Shown here one piece after another: positions 34,001 through 45,979 of a DNA stretch of 64,000 bases (positions within the stretch are counted from its first letter, which is position 1; the number at the start of each line of letters is the position of its first letter). The translations under genes and the position numbers were made by a program. This DNA is from Lunularia cruciata. Lineage: Eukaryota > Streptophyta > Marchantiopsida > Lunulariales > Lunulariaceae. Where the stretch lies: contig OX419762.1 in assembly GCA_948567375.1 (NCBI GenBank), positions 33,000,608-33,064,607 of the forward strand, given 5' to 3'. The notes below the pieces were generated by a model. It searched no databases. It had not been told where the DNA came from and saw only the letters and a program-made list of their open reading frames with translations.

Positions 34001-36143
34001 GAAGTTTTCCATAATCAAAATAGTTGAATGTTTAGGATGGTATGTATTTATCTACAAGATACAAATTTGTGTAATTTATTATAGGTAATGAATAGATCCT
34101 TATTAAAGAGTCTATTTGGACACTTCTTAAGGAGGAATCAACTTTACAAATGATAAAAATTGGTTGATAAATTAAATCATCATTCATGTTTACACCTTGT
34201 ATCTCTAAAAAGACATGATATTATAGTTATAATAGTGGTTCCATGCCTAATAACATTTTGCAAGAGCAAGAACTTTAACCACACAAGTGACTACAAGTAA
34301 CACTAGTTGATTGATCTTAATGTGTCTAAAGAAATAAATAAAGTCTCTTATAGTTTTTCTCAAGTATCTCTCTACTCCATATAAGAACTTTTGTTTCTAT
34401 ACTTGTACTTTCAATTATAGCTTCTCAAGTTCTTCTTGTCTTGTATGTGTAGTGCACTTAACTTCTATTTCTACTTGTGATGTTAATCAAGTAAGAGATT
34501 CTTGAAATAAGTTCACATTTACATATACTTTGCTTTGAATCCCACCAATGATACATTCAATCCATTCCTTTAAAAAAATCAACATCTACTTGTATCAAAT
34601 TTATGCCAATAGCTATTGATCTCACCTCCAAGTTATTAGTTTATCAAAAAATGATTGAAAGCTACCATTGGAAAGCAAAAAAAGCCTTTGTGCATAGCTA
34701 AAAATTACAAAACACATTATGATAGTTTTTGGCTTGAAGGTACCAAGATAGACATGAAATGTTGGACAAGGTCTTTTACCTTTGATCTTGCTATTCATTT
34801 AGTAACCATAAGTAGGCTTCTCAACTTACTTTGGAATAATATATGGGACCTTCTCCTTGAGCATTTGTTCCTCAAATACCACATTTTTCATTGTTAATTT
34901 CTCACTTCAAAATCAAAACTCCTCATTCAGAATTACTTAAATCCTTGATATTTGGCAAGGGTATATAATGCATTATTTTTTGAAGGATCATAACTTGCAT
35001 TAATTGGAAAATGGGAGCAAACTCCAAAAATGAACTATAAAATGAAAGTTTTTTGCTCTAATACCTTATGAATGTACTATGTGTTGGCCTATTTTCACTC
35101 AAGATGCACCTTTATGGCTGTTAAGATATTGCACGATGGCCTTAAGAAGGAAGGAAAGTGAACTCTATGACACTCTTTCAAGGCTAAAGCTCCAAGATAC
35201 CTCCAAGACTCACGTCATTGCTCACATGAAAACTCAATGAAACTCTTGGTGACTCTCCATGCTCCCAAGATGAGTCTAAACACTCAAACATGCTTTTGGT
35301 TTTTCTCACATTCCTCATGTATGAGATCTCAACTCTACAAAATTGACCCCTCCTCATAATTTCACTTGATTTTCTCAATTGATATGTCACAATCCACTAA
35401 AAATTTTCACAGTTGATCAACACTCCAAGTTGTCATCCTCTGCAAAATGTCAAATCTTTTCATCAAACCATTTGACCAAGTCACCTTTCTATTCAGCACA
35501 CATCTTCTATATTTGGTCTGAAAACCACCCCTCCACTTCAAAACTTTATAACTCTCTTTACATGAATGATCTTTGTGTGATTTTTAAGCCAAGAGGTAGC
35601 CTATTTACCAATGAATTTTCTCAAAAAATTTCATAGCAATCCAGTTCAAGATTTAGAAATGGAAAACTCTATATAAATTTCTAGAGAGCATGTAATTTTA
35701 GGAGTAGTTTACCCTATCAACTTCCAAAAATTATAGCTCAATGAGTGTACTACCTTTCACAATAATTTAAAGTGTAAACATTGAAGGATAACCCAAGCTA
35801 TCATATATGGAAATTCCAAGTCTAGATCATAAATTTGAAGTTTTTCCCAAATCCAAAATTCTATAATCCACCTCCCACAACCTCTCCAAATCCTCCCATG
35901 TGTACAAGATGTATAATATCATCTCAAAGACATCATAATGAATTACAGAGTACAAATATGGGTCTTGGTTCTCTAACATAAGTTTAGCTTCCTCTTCCCC
36001 TAATTTTCTCTCCAAGTGAGCTCTCATACTCCTTTTGACTAATGTAGAATTGAATGTGGAACATTATCTTGTCTTCCAGAGAGGTCTGGGCAATGGAACC
36101 AAAAATGTGAACTAGCTTACCTCTCACTAGGATGAACCTCCAA
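34001..36143. other. No recognisable gene; leader-like sequence
   Basis: The stretch 34900-36143 reads, on the minus strand, directly out of the L1 LTR at 36144-36804 and may be the internal 5' region of that element. It has no stop-free frame of note and no family motif. The stretch 34001-34900 shows nothing I can identify. Confidence 0.4.
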
Positions 36144-36804
36144 TGTCTATAACAGTAGCACACCATGGACTAAGAAGGCAAGGAATCCAAAATCCATCAT
36201 ACTCCTCCAAGGCTAACACTCCAAGACTCAAACCATTGCTCACAAGAGAAATCAATGAGAGAGAGATAGTTACAAATGAACAGATGATGAGTACCTCCTC
36301 ATTCCTAGTTTATGTACTTGTGAAATAGTTACACACCAAAGTTACTATTTACTAATTATTGGACTAACTCAAGTTATTAGAATAAAAGTCAAATAGTCTA
36401 AATTCTAAAAGAATATCCATACTCATGAGAATATTCTTTTAAGCATATTGGCCTATCTTGACCTAAATACTAAGTCAAGGATTCCTTCACTTGGGCTATC
36501 TTGGTACTATAGAAGAATCCAAAGCAAAAAGGTTTGTGGGTCCAAGAGTTCTCAATTTTTTCCTCAAAGCCAAACACCTAGGAATATTACCAAGCCAATA
36601 CACTAGAATCCAAAATAATGGTGCTCATCTTTTTCACTTTCTCTTAAGAAAGTAAATTCTACTCTATATTAGCTATGACTTACTCTAGCTAATCATGACT
36701 AATATAGAACCGTCCTTTATCTCTATATGAATAATATTTCTCAAGTACTTGTTATACCAAACTGAATATCACAATAGCACATGCATGTACAAATGGGTGT
36801 TACA
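36144..36804 (-). repeat. LTR, family L1, minus orientation
   Basis: Read on the minus strand it starts TGTAACACCCATTTGTAC and ends TATAGACA, matching the plus-strand LTR at 21338-22006 over its full length (about 660 bp each). The right boundary falls inside a copia gag reading frame, which gives an independent check of the LTR end. No matching 5-bp duplication is seen at the left end, so this is probably the 5' LTR of a longer minus-strand element rather than a solo LTR. Confidence 0.8.
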
Positions 36805-37280
36805 AACTATTGCTCCACAACTATCAAATAATGATGATAGTAGCATTAGTGCTTGAGCTTCATTATCAAAGTTGATCATAGATTCCAATCTTGAAATTAT
36901 TTAGTTGAAATCATTCACTTGATCTTGAACTAATGCTCCTTCTTTCATTCTTGTGTTCATCAATTGGCAAATGAATAATACCTTATTTGAGGCTCAAGGT
37001 TTCTCATACATATTCAACAATGCCTAAATCCACCTATGAGTGGTCTTCTCATGGACAATGCTATATGCAATATTTCTTGCCAATGTCATTTTGACCATAC
37101 CCAAGGCTTATCAAGCTAGAAGCTCCCACTCAACTTCTTCTATCTTTTTTGGCTTTTTTGCATTAAGAAGTATGTGTAGCTTCTTTTGATACAAATATTC
37201 CTTAATCTATATCTTCCAAAATCCAAAATCCTTGTCATTAAACTTGTCAATTTTGACTTTCCCATCTTCTACCATCATTT
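36805..37280 (-). pseudogene. Copia gag (UBN2-type) remnant
   Basis: On the minus strand one frame reads, with about six in-frame stops, through the canonical copia gag core: FNDKDFGFWKI, YLYQKKLHILL, ALGMVKMTLARNIAYSIV, HEKTTHRW, ALLNMYEKP, SNKVLFICQLMNTRMKEGA, FDNEAQALMLLSSLFDS. This is the capsid-like domain of Ty1/copia elements, from its N-terminus to the LLSSLPDSW-type box. The frame is cut by the L1 LTR at 36804. A primer-binding-site candidate lies just upstream at 37293-37306. Confidence 0.85.
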
Positions 37281-37292
37281 CATTCTCTCTCC

Positions 37293-37306
37293 AAAGATAC
37301 CACTTG
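37293..37306 (-). other. Candidate copia primer-binding site
   Basis: The minus strand reads AGTGGTATCTTTGGAG just after CCCAACA, the presumed 3' end of a 5' LTR. TGGTATC matches the start of the usual initiator-tRNA-Met site. The spacing to gag is very short (about 25 bp). The LTR itself would lie at about 37310-37640 but has no partner in the window. Confidence 0.45.
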
Positions 37307-37309
37307 TTG

Positions 37310-38450
37310 GGAGAAAATTTGCATCTAGGAATTTGAGAGAGCAATGGGAATCCAAATCTGGCTATGAGATAGAGCAATTTTTTTTATCAATCTGGACAAG
37401 AAAAGCATGTATAGAAATTATTGCATAGCTCTTGTGGTTTGGCCAAAGTCTACCTATGTCCATAATTGCACAAGATTTTTATTTTACTCTTGAAATATTG
37501 ATCAAGAACTATCAAAGTCTCAACTCACTACCAATACTTACACTATTTACACATGTGCACTACAAGACTCTTATCTACTTTGGAACATGTGATGCAGATT
37601 GATCTCGCATCTAAACCCTAGATTGTTTGATACCAAATGGTACACATCATCTCACTCAATTCTACAAGTGGAGATCACCTGAGTAGCCTCCACATAGGTC
37701 CTAGAGCCATGCACTCAGTCTTGCTACCTGCAACTCCCGCAATGGAATCTTGCAACTCTAGTATGACTCATTTGTTTTGAACTTCAAGTGAGTGTTACTT
37801 CTTTTCTAGATCTATGTTTTTTATGATCTTGAAGTCTAGGGAAAAGCCTTTAGAAGATGCTTCCAATGAGATAAAGCATACTTCATTTGTATCTATTTCA
37901 CAAAGATATGGGTCTCAACATGAAGTATGTGTTCACTCCCATAAACGGAATCTCATAATATGAAGATCTGTCCCATACTTAAATTTCTACATTCCTATAG
38001 AAGATATGTCTTAGACTAACTCTTCAAAATTCTTGTGATAATCATCATGTAATATAGCATTCTATTAATAATTAAATTTCACAATTAACAAGTAATGGCC
38101 AGCATGAATTGCATTCTATTGCACAAACCATTTGGGAGTTGATATTTGTAAAAACTTCCCTTGCATATAATAGATCCTACACACCTAAACATATGCAAGG
38201 CATAGAGATCACTTAGAATCTTGGACAATATGCAATAGCCTTTTTCCATCAATAGTTCTTACCCTTGTATCCATAGTAGAAAATAAACCGTCATCTATGG
38301 AATAGAATTGCTTGTGAAGAGCACATCATTTAAATATGTAATTACTAAGGTCTTCCAAAGTGTGATTTACAAAATTCATAAAATTACACATTTTGCAGAT
38401 TTGAAATGATTGAAAAGTGGAGTCCAAAATCTTATAATCTTGTACATTTA
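37310..38450. other. Presumed copia LTR and unassigned sequence
   Basis: The first few hundred bases are likely the 5' LTR of the minus-strand copia remnant, judged only by position. From about 37640 to 38450 I recognise nothing; the 3' noncoding end of the hAT element may extend into it. Confidence 0.35.
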
Positions 38451-38452
38451 AA

Positions 38453-39520
38453 TTAGAGCAAATAATAATTAAATTGAATTATCATGTATTTGTGGATGGT
38501 TTTTGCCAGTAATTGATTGGTACTATCAAAAACAAGATTATGCATGTGAGAAAAGGCTTGTTCAACATCTAAATTGACAAGAGGAACATGAGCACACAAG
38601 GAAGGGAGGAGTTCCTTGTCAACCTGATCCACAAACCATTTGTAGTCAGGGTTTTTGTTGAAAATATCCTTAAGTTGTTGAAGATGAATACCAATCAAGC
38701 TTAACTTTGCCTTGTCAATCAAAGAGATATTCTCTTTCACTATTACTCCTTGTTTCTCAAGTTGGGTGATGATCATTAGTAGCAACTAAAATTTTTGGAT
38801 TGATTGTAGCTCCTTACTAAAAGGTGAATTCATGATAAGTTGTTGAACATGAATTATGTCAATGGATTTTTATCAAGGAGTTAGGAGATGAACTCCTTCA
38901 ACTTCATAGAATCCATTTTTTGATATGCAACAATGATATTGATCCATGTTCCCCAATGGGTGATGACAGACCAAGTGGTAGTGCTTCATTTTACAATGTC
39001 CTTAAACTGGTCTTGCCAATAAGATGAATTGGAAAAGACATTTTTCATTGATCCAATGAATTGATTGACAAGAGGCATCTCCAATAATACTGTCTTACAA
39101 ACAATGTGCATTGCATGGGTTGAGTAGATGATGTGATGCATCATTTAAAATGAAGTGTTCTTGAGGTCTTTTCCTGCTTTCTTCATGTATAGTACCCTAT
39201 TTGAGACAAGAAGCACTAATTTAGAATACATGTCTTTGACTCAGCCACCAAAGAGTTCATGGATAATATCTTGGATGAGTTGGAAAATCAGAATATAATC
39301 ACATCTAGAATTTACATGAGTGATAAACCAAATGAGAGGCTTTTGATATACCTTTATAAGAGGAAAGACAAGTGTGTCCATGATTTTATTGTTGAAGAAA
39401 ATGCTAGCCTTGTTGATGATAATTCCCATCTTATTTGTCCCAATGATTGTCATGGTGCATTCCTTAATGGCCAAGTAGATATGGTGAATATATTTGTAAG
39501 AGTTGATCCTTGACACAATT
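38453..39520 (-). pseudogene. hAT-family transposase remnant
   Basis: The minus-strand frame 38785-38453 carries the C-terminal dimerisation region of hAT transposases: VPLVNLDVEQAFSHMHNLVF, then a run ending IHKYMIIQFN, matching the SNADVERxFSxMxxIxxxxRNxL...I pattern. Upstream pieces fit the catalytic region: VKDMYSKLVLLVSNRVLYMK, the AHxLH box as HAMHIVCKTVLLEMPLVNQF, and STTTWSVITHWGTWINIIVA (the TRW region, Arg lost). Weaker traces reach about 39513 in another frame. Frameshifts and stops separate the pieces. Terminal inverted repeats were not found. The plus-strand frame at 39259-39513 is a shadow. Confidence 0.75.
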
Positions 39521-41700
39521 GTCTCTTGGTCTAGTGTTCCATGAACTCCTCTAACTTTGAATCCTTAAGGATCTAGAGTAACACATTGAGTTGAATCAGA
39601 TTGGTGATGAGCTTTAGGTTGAAGGAGTCAATATGTTCCTCCAATTGATGATCAAAATACTGCTCAAGTCTAGATTGAATTAATGCATTTGACCATGTGG
39701 AGGTGAAGATCTATTTTTGAATGCCAATTCATATTTTTGAGACCATATTTCATGGCCATCTCATCCTTGGCAAATAGTTATGGACAGATTAAATCCTCTC
39801 CTACAATGAAAAAGTCTTTGAATTTAGAATTTATTTCATTTTCACTTGACAAGGAGACTCTAGAGTGATGATTTTCATTTGGGTACTTTTAGCATTTGTT
39901 TTGTTTTTGTAACTAATGAAACAAGTATATACAAGAAATTTAGGAAACTCAAGGTACTACAAATGACCTTTTTGATGATGGCCTTAAATTGGGTGGCATG
40001 CTCAACTACTCTCTTATTTACAAAGCAAAATCTGTCATCCAATGCTACAAGATCTTATTACAGAGAAAAATCTATCACCCAATGCTACAAGGTCCAATTA
40101 AACAAAGAAAATCTTTTCTAATAGATAAATCTACTATCCAATGCTAAAAAGTCAGGACCAATTAAAAAATTTAAATGGAAGCTATGAGCAAACTATTTGC
40201 AAGTAATGTTAAAGGCAAATGGCCTTTTTTATGACTACTTAAATTGGGTTGTCTTGCAGATTATGGTCTTGTTCAAAGAGAATTTTTTTTCATTTGATAC
40301 TACAAGGTTTTATTAGAGAAATACCAATTGAACAGCCCCAATGAAAGATATGTAAAAAACCCTTTATACATAATGTTAAAAAATAATAAACACCATTTGC
40401 ATAATTCCACTCTTGTGCATATTTCTCAAACTATTTCTTGTTATACAACAATAAACAAAATCTATGAGACTCCCCTCCCATGGTTTTCACTAAAAATATT
40501 CCCATATAAATAGTAACAAATACCATTTGTAGGACTTTGCTCCAGTGCCTGTCAATCAAACTATTCCTTATTTTGAGCTACAAAATAATCTTTGAATAAA
40601 CCCTTTGCAGAAAATGTTAACCCTTTTGCTATTGAATTCCATTGAATGAAATGACTAAATGACAATAATTGAATCTATAGTTAGAATGAGTGAGTGAGGA
40701 TTGATTAGTGAGATCTTTTAGGGTTACAAGTTATTTAGGTTTTTAGTGCAGCTCATATCAAATATGCTCAATATTGACCAAAAAAGGTAAAAGTAGATTA
40801 TCCAACTTCAATGTGGGAAATTAAGAAGATGAAAAAAGCAAAAATCCTTAGTAGAAAGTGGAATTCTACACTTTGGAAGACCTTAGTGATTCCTATAGGC
40901 AATTTAGTTACTACATTATGTATATTGGAACTCTTTTAATTAATTAAAGGATAATTTTTAACTAATAGGTTCCATTTGGAGCATGCTCTCTAGAATAGAT
41001 TCCACACTTGATTGCTTTGGAGGTGAGATGTACACAAAATTATCAATCAATTGTAGTATATATGATGGAGTAGGTGTGTTGCTCCTATTTTTACCAAAGT
41101 TGTTAATTTTATTAATTTCACTCTTGTTTGTAAAGATATGGTGGGATAATTTCTTGTTCAGGAAGAAAAACTTCTTAGTTAAAGTTTCCTTTGGAGTTGT
41201 GTTTGTTCATCCAAAGGTACAAAAGAACAAGTTACAAAGCCAAAGGCCCTCTAAAGGAAGAATTCCAAAGGTGATAAGGCCAAAGTTTGGTTGGGAATCA
41301 AGAACTCATGTACAAAGGACCTTCAAAATTAGAGACCTTTGGAAGACCCTTTGGCTTAAAGACCTTTGCTAGTCATTGTTGCATCCAAAAGACATACATC
41401 AACTTGAATGCACCGCCACCTAGATAAAGAATTGCTGCCAAGGACCATTAGCATCCACCAAAGATCTCACATGTGTATAGAGTGACCTCCCACCCGCTAC
41501 TTAGTCATTGAATGTAGAGGACTAAAAGTTTTTGACTGTCAATTTGAGTGCACCCTAACTCAATTCACATTTTGCAATCAATTTTAGTCACAAGATGAAG
41601 AAATGTTGAGAGATTCAAAGCCCATGCAGTCTTGTGTCACCTTTATAGTTGTCACAACCTTTGCCCTTAAGCTCCAACCTTCACAATTGCCTTTGTACTC
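39521..41700. other. No recognisable gene
   Basis: The 129-codon plus-strand frame at 40983-41372 is hydrophobic first and basic later, but I see no family motif or ribosomal-type codon preference and treat it as chance. A short tandem array lies at 40018-40165. The stretch 41390-41580 has leader-like sequence before the gag-like frame at 41722. Confidence 0.4.
40018..40165. repeat. Three-copy degenerate tandem repeat
   Basis: Three units of about 40-50 bp share AAATCT(G/A)TC and ATCCAATGCTA(C/A)AA, at about 40027, 40067 and 40122, followed by GGACCAATT-type text. Confidence 0.6.
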
Positions 41701-41721
41701 AAATCACCTTGGATAGGAAAC

Positions 41722-42800
41722 ATGGTGTTCACTTTGAAGCAAAGGAGGAAGATCCTCAAGGTCATCTTTTATGCCCTAGCCCTCAAGTGTAAAAGAAAGT
41801 TGATCTTGAGCAAGCACCTTACTTTCTTGCTCTATAATTGGGAGTTGAGCAATGCTTTTATTATCCAAGAGATGGGACATTGGGAGAGGAAGGAGACAAG
41901 AGACCCCTATTTGCCTAGAATAGAGGAGAACTAGAGGAATTTTCTTTGGCTAAAAGAAATGTAGCCTAAAGAAACAATCAATATGCAATACACTAGATTG
42001 GATGCTACCTTGGAGAAGATCCTCATCTCTTCTTTTGAAGATCCAAGAACCAAAAAGAGTTGCAGTTACTAAGGGACATTGTGGAGGTAGTTATGGAGTT
42101 ATTCAAGTCAAAGAGAACCACCTACCTGAATAACAAAAAAACTATCTTCTTTGAGTACATGTAGCAAGGAGAACCAATGAATTGAGCAAATATATTCTTT
42201 GTGATAACCATGAGTTGACTACAAGAGCTAAATGAAGATGTAGAGTCACTTACCTTGCACCATTGGCATCCACTTTTACATGGGGTATCAAATTTTACAC
42301 TTTTACCTAAACCTCTTGACCAAGGTGGAGCAAAAGAAGGTTCCTAGCCATTTGCATCCAATGGGCTCCTTCATTACTCAACCCAAAGGCAAGGCACTCA
42401 TTTGCAAGATGATTACAAGAAAACTGGGAAATTTCTGCCAATAGAAGAAGTAGGCACAACCAAGAAGAAGAAGAAGAAGAAGAAGAAGAAGAAGAAGAAG
42501 AAGAAGAAGAAGATGGAGTCCACACATGCAAGACCACAAGAGATAGCAAAGATACTCATTTAAAATCCATATAGGTAATTAATGTATCTTTGGAGGAAGA
42601 ATCCAAAGATAAAAAAGGAAAAGAAGAAGTTCCTTCACATTATAGGGATAGGTATTGGGTTCAAAAGGGAGAGAGAAATATAAAGATGTCCAAAATCCAA
42701 AGCAAAGAAAAGGATATGAGAATCATACTAATCATAAACCTGCAAGTCATTTCTTGGGTTAAGTGTCCAGGGGTAAATCCTATCATGCAATCAAGCTAGG
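41722..42800 (+). pseudogene. Gag-like frame related to 23480-24402
   Basis: The frame 41722-41934 is basic (MVFTLKQRRKILKVIFYAL). Degraded continuations include VMELFKSKRTTYLNNK near 42090, which matches AMMKLFKSKGTTYANLSQ at 23700, followed in both places by a FxYLHKG/FEYM-x-QGEP motif. An AAG run at 42462-42512 lies in this coding context and would add a polylysine tract in one frame. The last piece, 42590-42799, is again Lys/Glu-rich (EEESKDKKGKEEVPSHYRD). The function is inferred to be structural; no enzyme motif is present. Confidence 0.5.
42462..42512 (+). repeat. (AAG)17 microsatellite
   Basis: Seventeen uninterrupted AAG triplets. The opposite-strand open frame at 42307-42549 is an artefact of this run, where it reads polyserine. 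Confidence 0.95.
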
Positions 42801-42872
42801 TTTGCTATGGGACCTCTGCCTATAGATTGTTACAAGAACTCTACCCATAGATTGCTATGGAATCTCACACAT

Positions 42873-42960
42873 TATTCCAAGAACTTTTGCCCGTAGTGCA
42901 TGACAAGATTGTTTTGTCTTTCCCCTAGCATTTAGCATCCCATACCCTTAACTATGGGAA
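42873..42960 (+). repeat. Dispersed repeat shared with 33590-33690 (minus)
   Basis: It contains CCCGTAGTGCATGACAAGAT and CCCATACCCTTAACTATGGG and matches the minus-strand segment at 33590-33690. It lies between a gag-like frame and the Leu/Gly-rich repeat frame at 43001. Confidence 0.6.
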
Positions 42961-43000
42961 ATAAGTAACCCACCAACATTTTTGGTGCCACTACTAGCTG

Positions 43001-43456
43001 ATGTATATGTCCTCTCTACTCCCTTCTACAACTTGCTCTTGCCGCACTTATTTGACACCAACTTGCAAAGATGCATATATTTTCAATTTGGGTGAAGCAT
43101 TACCTCCCATTTCTCCAAGCAAAACCTTTTTAGTAGAAGTAATACTTCCTATGTTCTCAAAAAAGGGTCTCAATTTGGGAGAAGCACTACCTTTTGTTTC
43201 CACAAGTCCTACTGATCTCAATTTGGGGGAAGCATTACTTCCCATGTTTACAATCACTCCTTCAAATCTTGAAAGTTGGGTGTTAATTCCATTCATGGCT
43301 AGCACTTTTTCCCAAGGAAATCTATCTACCTCAGCACCACACCCTATGGCTACACAAAATCCCTCTACAACAATATACCCCAACTCCTACTTGCCCTATA
43401 GCTACCACTATAATGGCATCAACCTCAAGAGGAAGAAAAAATTGTATACCCCTTAG
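43001..43456 (+). pseudogene. Open frame with three NLGEAL repeats
   Basis: A 151-codon open frame carries the motif (F/L)NLGEALPP three times, at about 43084, 43169 and 43217, with Ser/Thr/Pro-rich text between. At DNA level each repeat contains AATTTGGG(T/A/G)GAAGCA, which resembles the polypurine tracts next to the 3' LTR of plant Ty3 elements. The frame may therefore be open only because of its composition. No domain is recognised. An LTR-like region follows at 43925. Confidence 0.4.
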
Positions 43457-43752
43457 AACCATATTATTCATGGGCAAGAAGATTTCAAATCAGTTCTTTG
43501 CATGTTTGAGAATGTACTCATGGCACAAAATATCATGGATGATGTTGCCATGGCAAGGAAAATTGGCCAAATTTTCATAGGCAACATGCAACACTAGTCT
43601 AGTGGCTTAGCTCCTACCACAAGAAAAAGTTATGCATTGATATGAGCTAAAGTGCAATAAGAATACATCTTCCCAAGGTAGCAAGAACAACTCAAGAACA
43701 AGATAAATAGGGTTTGCAAAGGACATGATTAAACAATGCAAGAATTTATTAA

Positions 43753-43757
<5 letters not shown>

Positions 43758-43787
<30 letters not shown>
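43758..43787. repeat. (TA)15 microsatellite
   Basis: Fifteen TA dinucleotides flanked by A-rich sequence. Confidence 0.95.
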
Positions 43788-43793
<6 letters not shown>

Positions 43794-43924
43794 TAAAATC
43801 AATATCACACTAAATATAGATCCTACTATGGTTCTAAATTGGTTTAAGGATGCACTACTTGAGGGTATCCAAAAACTCCTTATCTACTATAAGCTACTAC
43901 TCTAGCTTAGGCATTCAAGGGAGC

Positions 43925-45387
43925 ACAACGTTGGGCTCAAGCTAATGAGTGAGACATGTGTCACACAATTTGTAGCTTTGCACCTAGATTGCCTAGATTC
44001 TGGAGTAGTAGTGTTGGTAGTCAAGAGTATTTTGATAGTTACTTATATACTACTTGTTGATCCTCAGATTTTGTGTTTGATGTACTAACTACATGGTAGA
44101 ACCTACCATCAATTAGCACCATTTTTACTGTCGGATGTGCCATCAATGGGATCATTAAGGTTGGAGACCAAGGGGTATATTTTTGAAGTGCAGATCCAGA
44201 GAGCTCAATTCTTTGATGTTGAGCCTTCAAGTTCTTGGCTATGGTGGACAGAGGCCGGTGAGCATCACTTGTATTCTCTTAGCTAGAATGGGGGTGGCTT
44301 GACTGTAATCAATGCCCAATTGGCAGATTAGGGAGTGACAGATCAAGTACTGATTTGATTGAGTGTGATTTGAGTTATGTAAACAAACTGATTACATCAA
44401 AGAAGTGAGGTTAGGGGGAAATCAAGTGTAAGGATGGAAGGTGTTGGTGGTATCTCCAAGCCTTGCTGATCTTTGGTAGCTCAATCATGGTCTAGAGTTT
44501 CCTTGAGAGTGATCATGTACAAAGATCTTTGAGTTGATACAAATTTGGCAGTGAGGCAGACGGTGTGCAAAAGCATTGGCCAAATTTTGAGCAAAGAGAA
44601 TCAATTTTCAAGCTGTAGTTGTGAGTTTGAGCTCAAGAGGTGAAAGCAAGATCAATCTGGTGCAAGTTGAGCTCAAAAAGTGAAGGTGAAGTTGGAAACC
44701 CATCCTTATGAATTACAAATTTGGAGAATCCCTTCCATCCAATTTTGCTCGAATGAAGATTTAATGGAGGCTTTGGTGGTCAACCAACTTTAGGGATTAT
44801 GTCAAAGTTTACATCAAAAATCTGCTAGCTTTAAGAATTTGTTTCAAATTTTACATCAAATTTTTGCTAGAGTTTATGTCAGACTTTGGCCAGATTTGGA
44901 GGAGTTTTGGCAGATTTGGTAGATTTGGAGAGAGTTTGAAGTGGCAGATTTTGGCTCAAGTTGGAGGAGCTTGGCCGGATTTAGAGGAGTTTTGCCAAAT
45001 TTGGAGTGGGTTCAAAGTGGCAAGTAGAAAGGCTTCATTTGGGTGTTTAGAGGCATAGGGTTGTGAGCTGTGAGAGGCTACAAAGTCCTAGAAGAGCCAA
45101 CAAGCCAGCTTGTTGGCATGAGGCTAGCTAGTTTCAAATAGATTTTGGTCATTGTCTGGCAAAATCTGTCCACCCTGCTAGATTGTGCACAATAGGGTTT
45201 GACCCCTAGATCTCTGGTTTGTAGATTGGTGCCCTAGTCAATTGGTCCACCATCACTTGTTGTCCTAGTGATTATTTGATTGTTATCTATGCACTTGTAG
45301 CTTTTGCTAGAAGAGATAATTTGATCCCATTCTTGGTGATCTTGGTAGCTTAGGAAGTACATAACTTGTATTATGTCAAATGCCAAA
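43925..45387 (+). repeat. PHD-Ty3 LTR-like region (5' LTR of copy II)
   Basis: Positions 43960-44395 align with 55690-56120 at about 80% by eye (landmarks TTGTAGCTTTGCACC, AATTAGCACCATTT, GGATGTGCCATCA, CTTGGCTATGGTGGA/CCTGGCTATGGTGGA, AACAAACTGATTA). This duplicated sequence upstream of gag and downstream of pol is what LTRs should show. The part 44870-45010 holds several copies of CCAGATTTGGAGGAGTTTTG-like text. The region ends one or two bases before a primer-binding-site candidate at 45388. The left edge is uncertain. Confidence 0.55.
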
Positions 45388-45400
45388 TGGTAGCAGAGTC
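45388..45400 (+). other. Candidate primer-binding site of PHD-Ty3 copy II
   Basis: TGGTAGCAGAGTC resembles the plant initiator-tRNA-Met site TGGTATCAGAGC with one change and one insertion. It lies 0.6 kb upstream of gag. Confidence 0.55.
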
Positions 45401-45979
45401 AATCCAATGTTGATTTATGAGATGGATGATTAAGATTTCTTGTGATTGGACCCCCTCCATTCTCTACTTCTTGTTTGTGCACCATGTTTGTGTGAGGTGT
45501 CTTGACTTTAGAGCATTGGTGCTTTAGTGTGCTCTTCGTAATGAGGCTAGAGTGATGACTAGTCAAACTACCTATGTTTTTCTTTGGTAAGGCAAGAAAT
45601 GATGACATACTGACCGTGAGAGTACGTGTTGTGGTGGTAGGTTATAGGTTTCTCTTTCCCCTAGTGTAGTTGTTGTAGTTAGAGCTACATTAGAGAGTGA
45701 CGTTTGGTTGGTACATTAGCACTTAGTAGTAGGTGATGTTTGGTTGGTACGTTGGCACTTGGTGGTGTTGGCACTTGGTGTGGTACTTGTGGTGGTTCTG
45801 GTTACGAGTTGCAATTTCTGATCACTTTGTCATGATGGAGTCCTTTGGAGATTTTTGGAGATTTTGGAGGAGATAGTGCTATATATATAGTATGGTTACT
45901 CAGAGTGGTGCTCAATATCAACCTATATCTTAGTTCCCAATAAGGGAGGAGATTGATTCTAAGTTGGAGTTTGACACAT

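Noticed and set aside
40983-41372. 129-codon frame with a hydrophobic segment, possibly envelope-like
   Set aside because: No signal peptide, cleavage motif or similarity recognisable; composition fits chance in AT-rich DNA.
42307-42549. Minus-strand polyserine frame
   Set aside because: It is the reverse reading of an (AAG)17 microsatellite.
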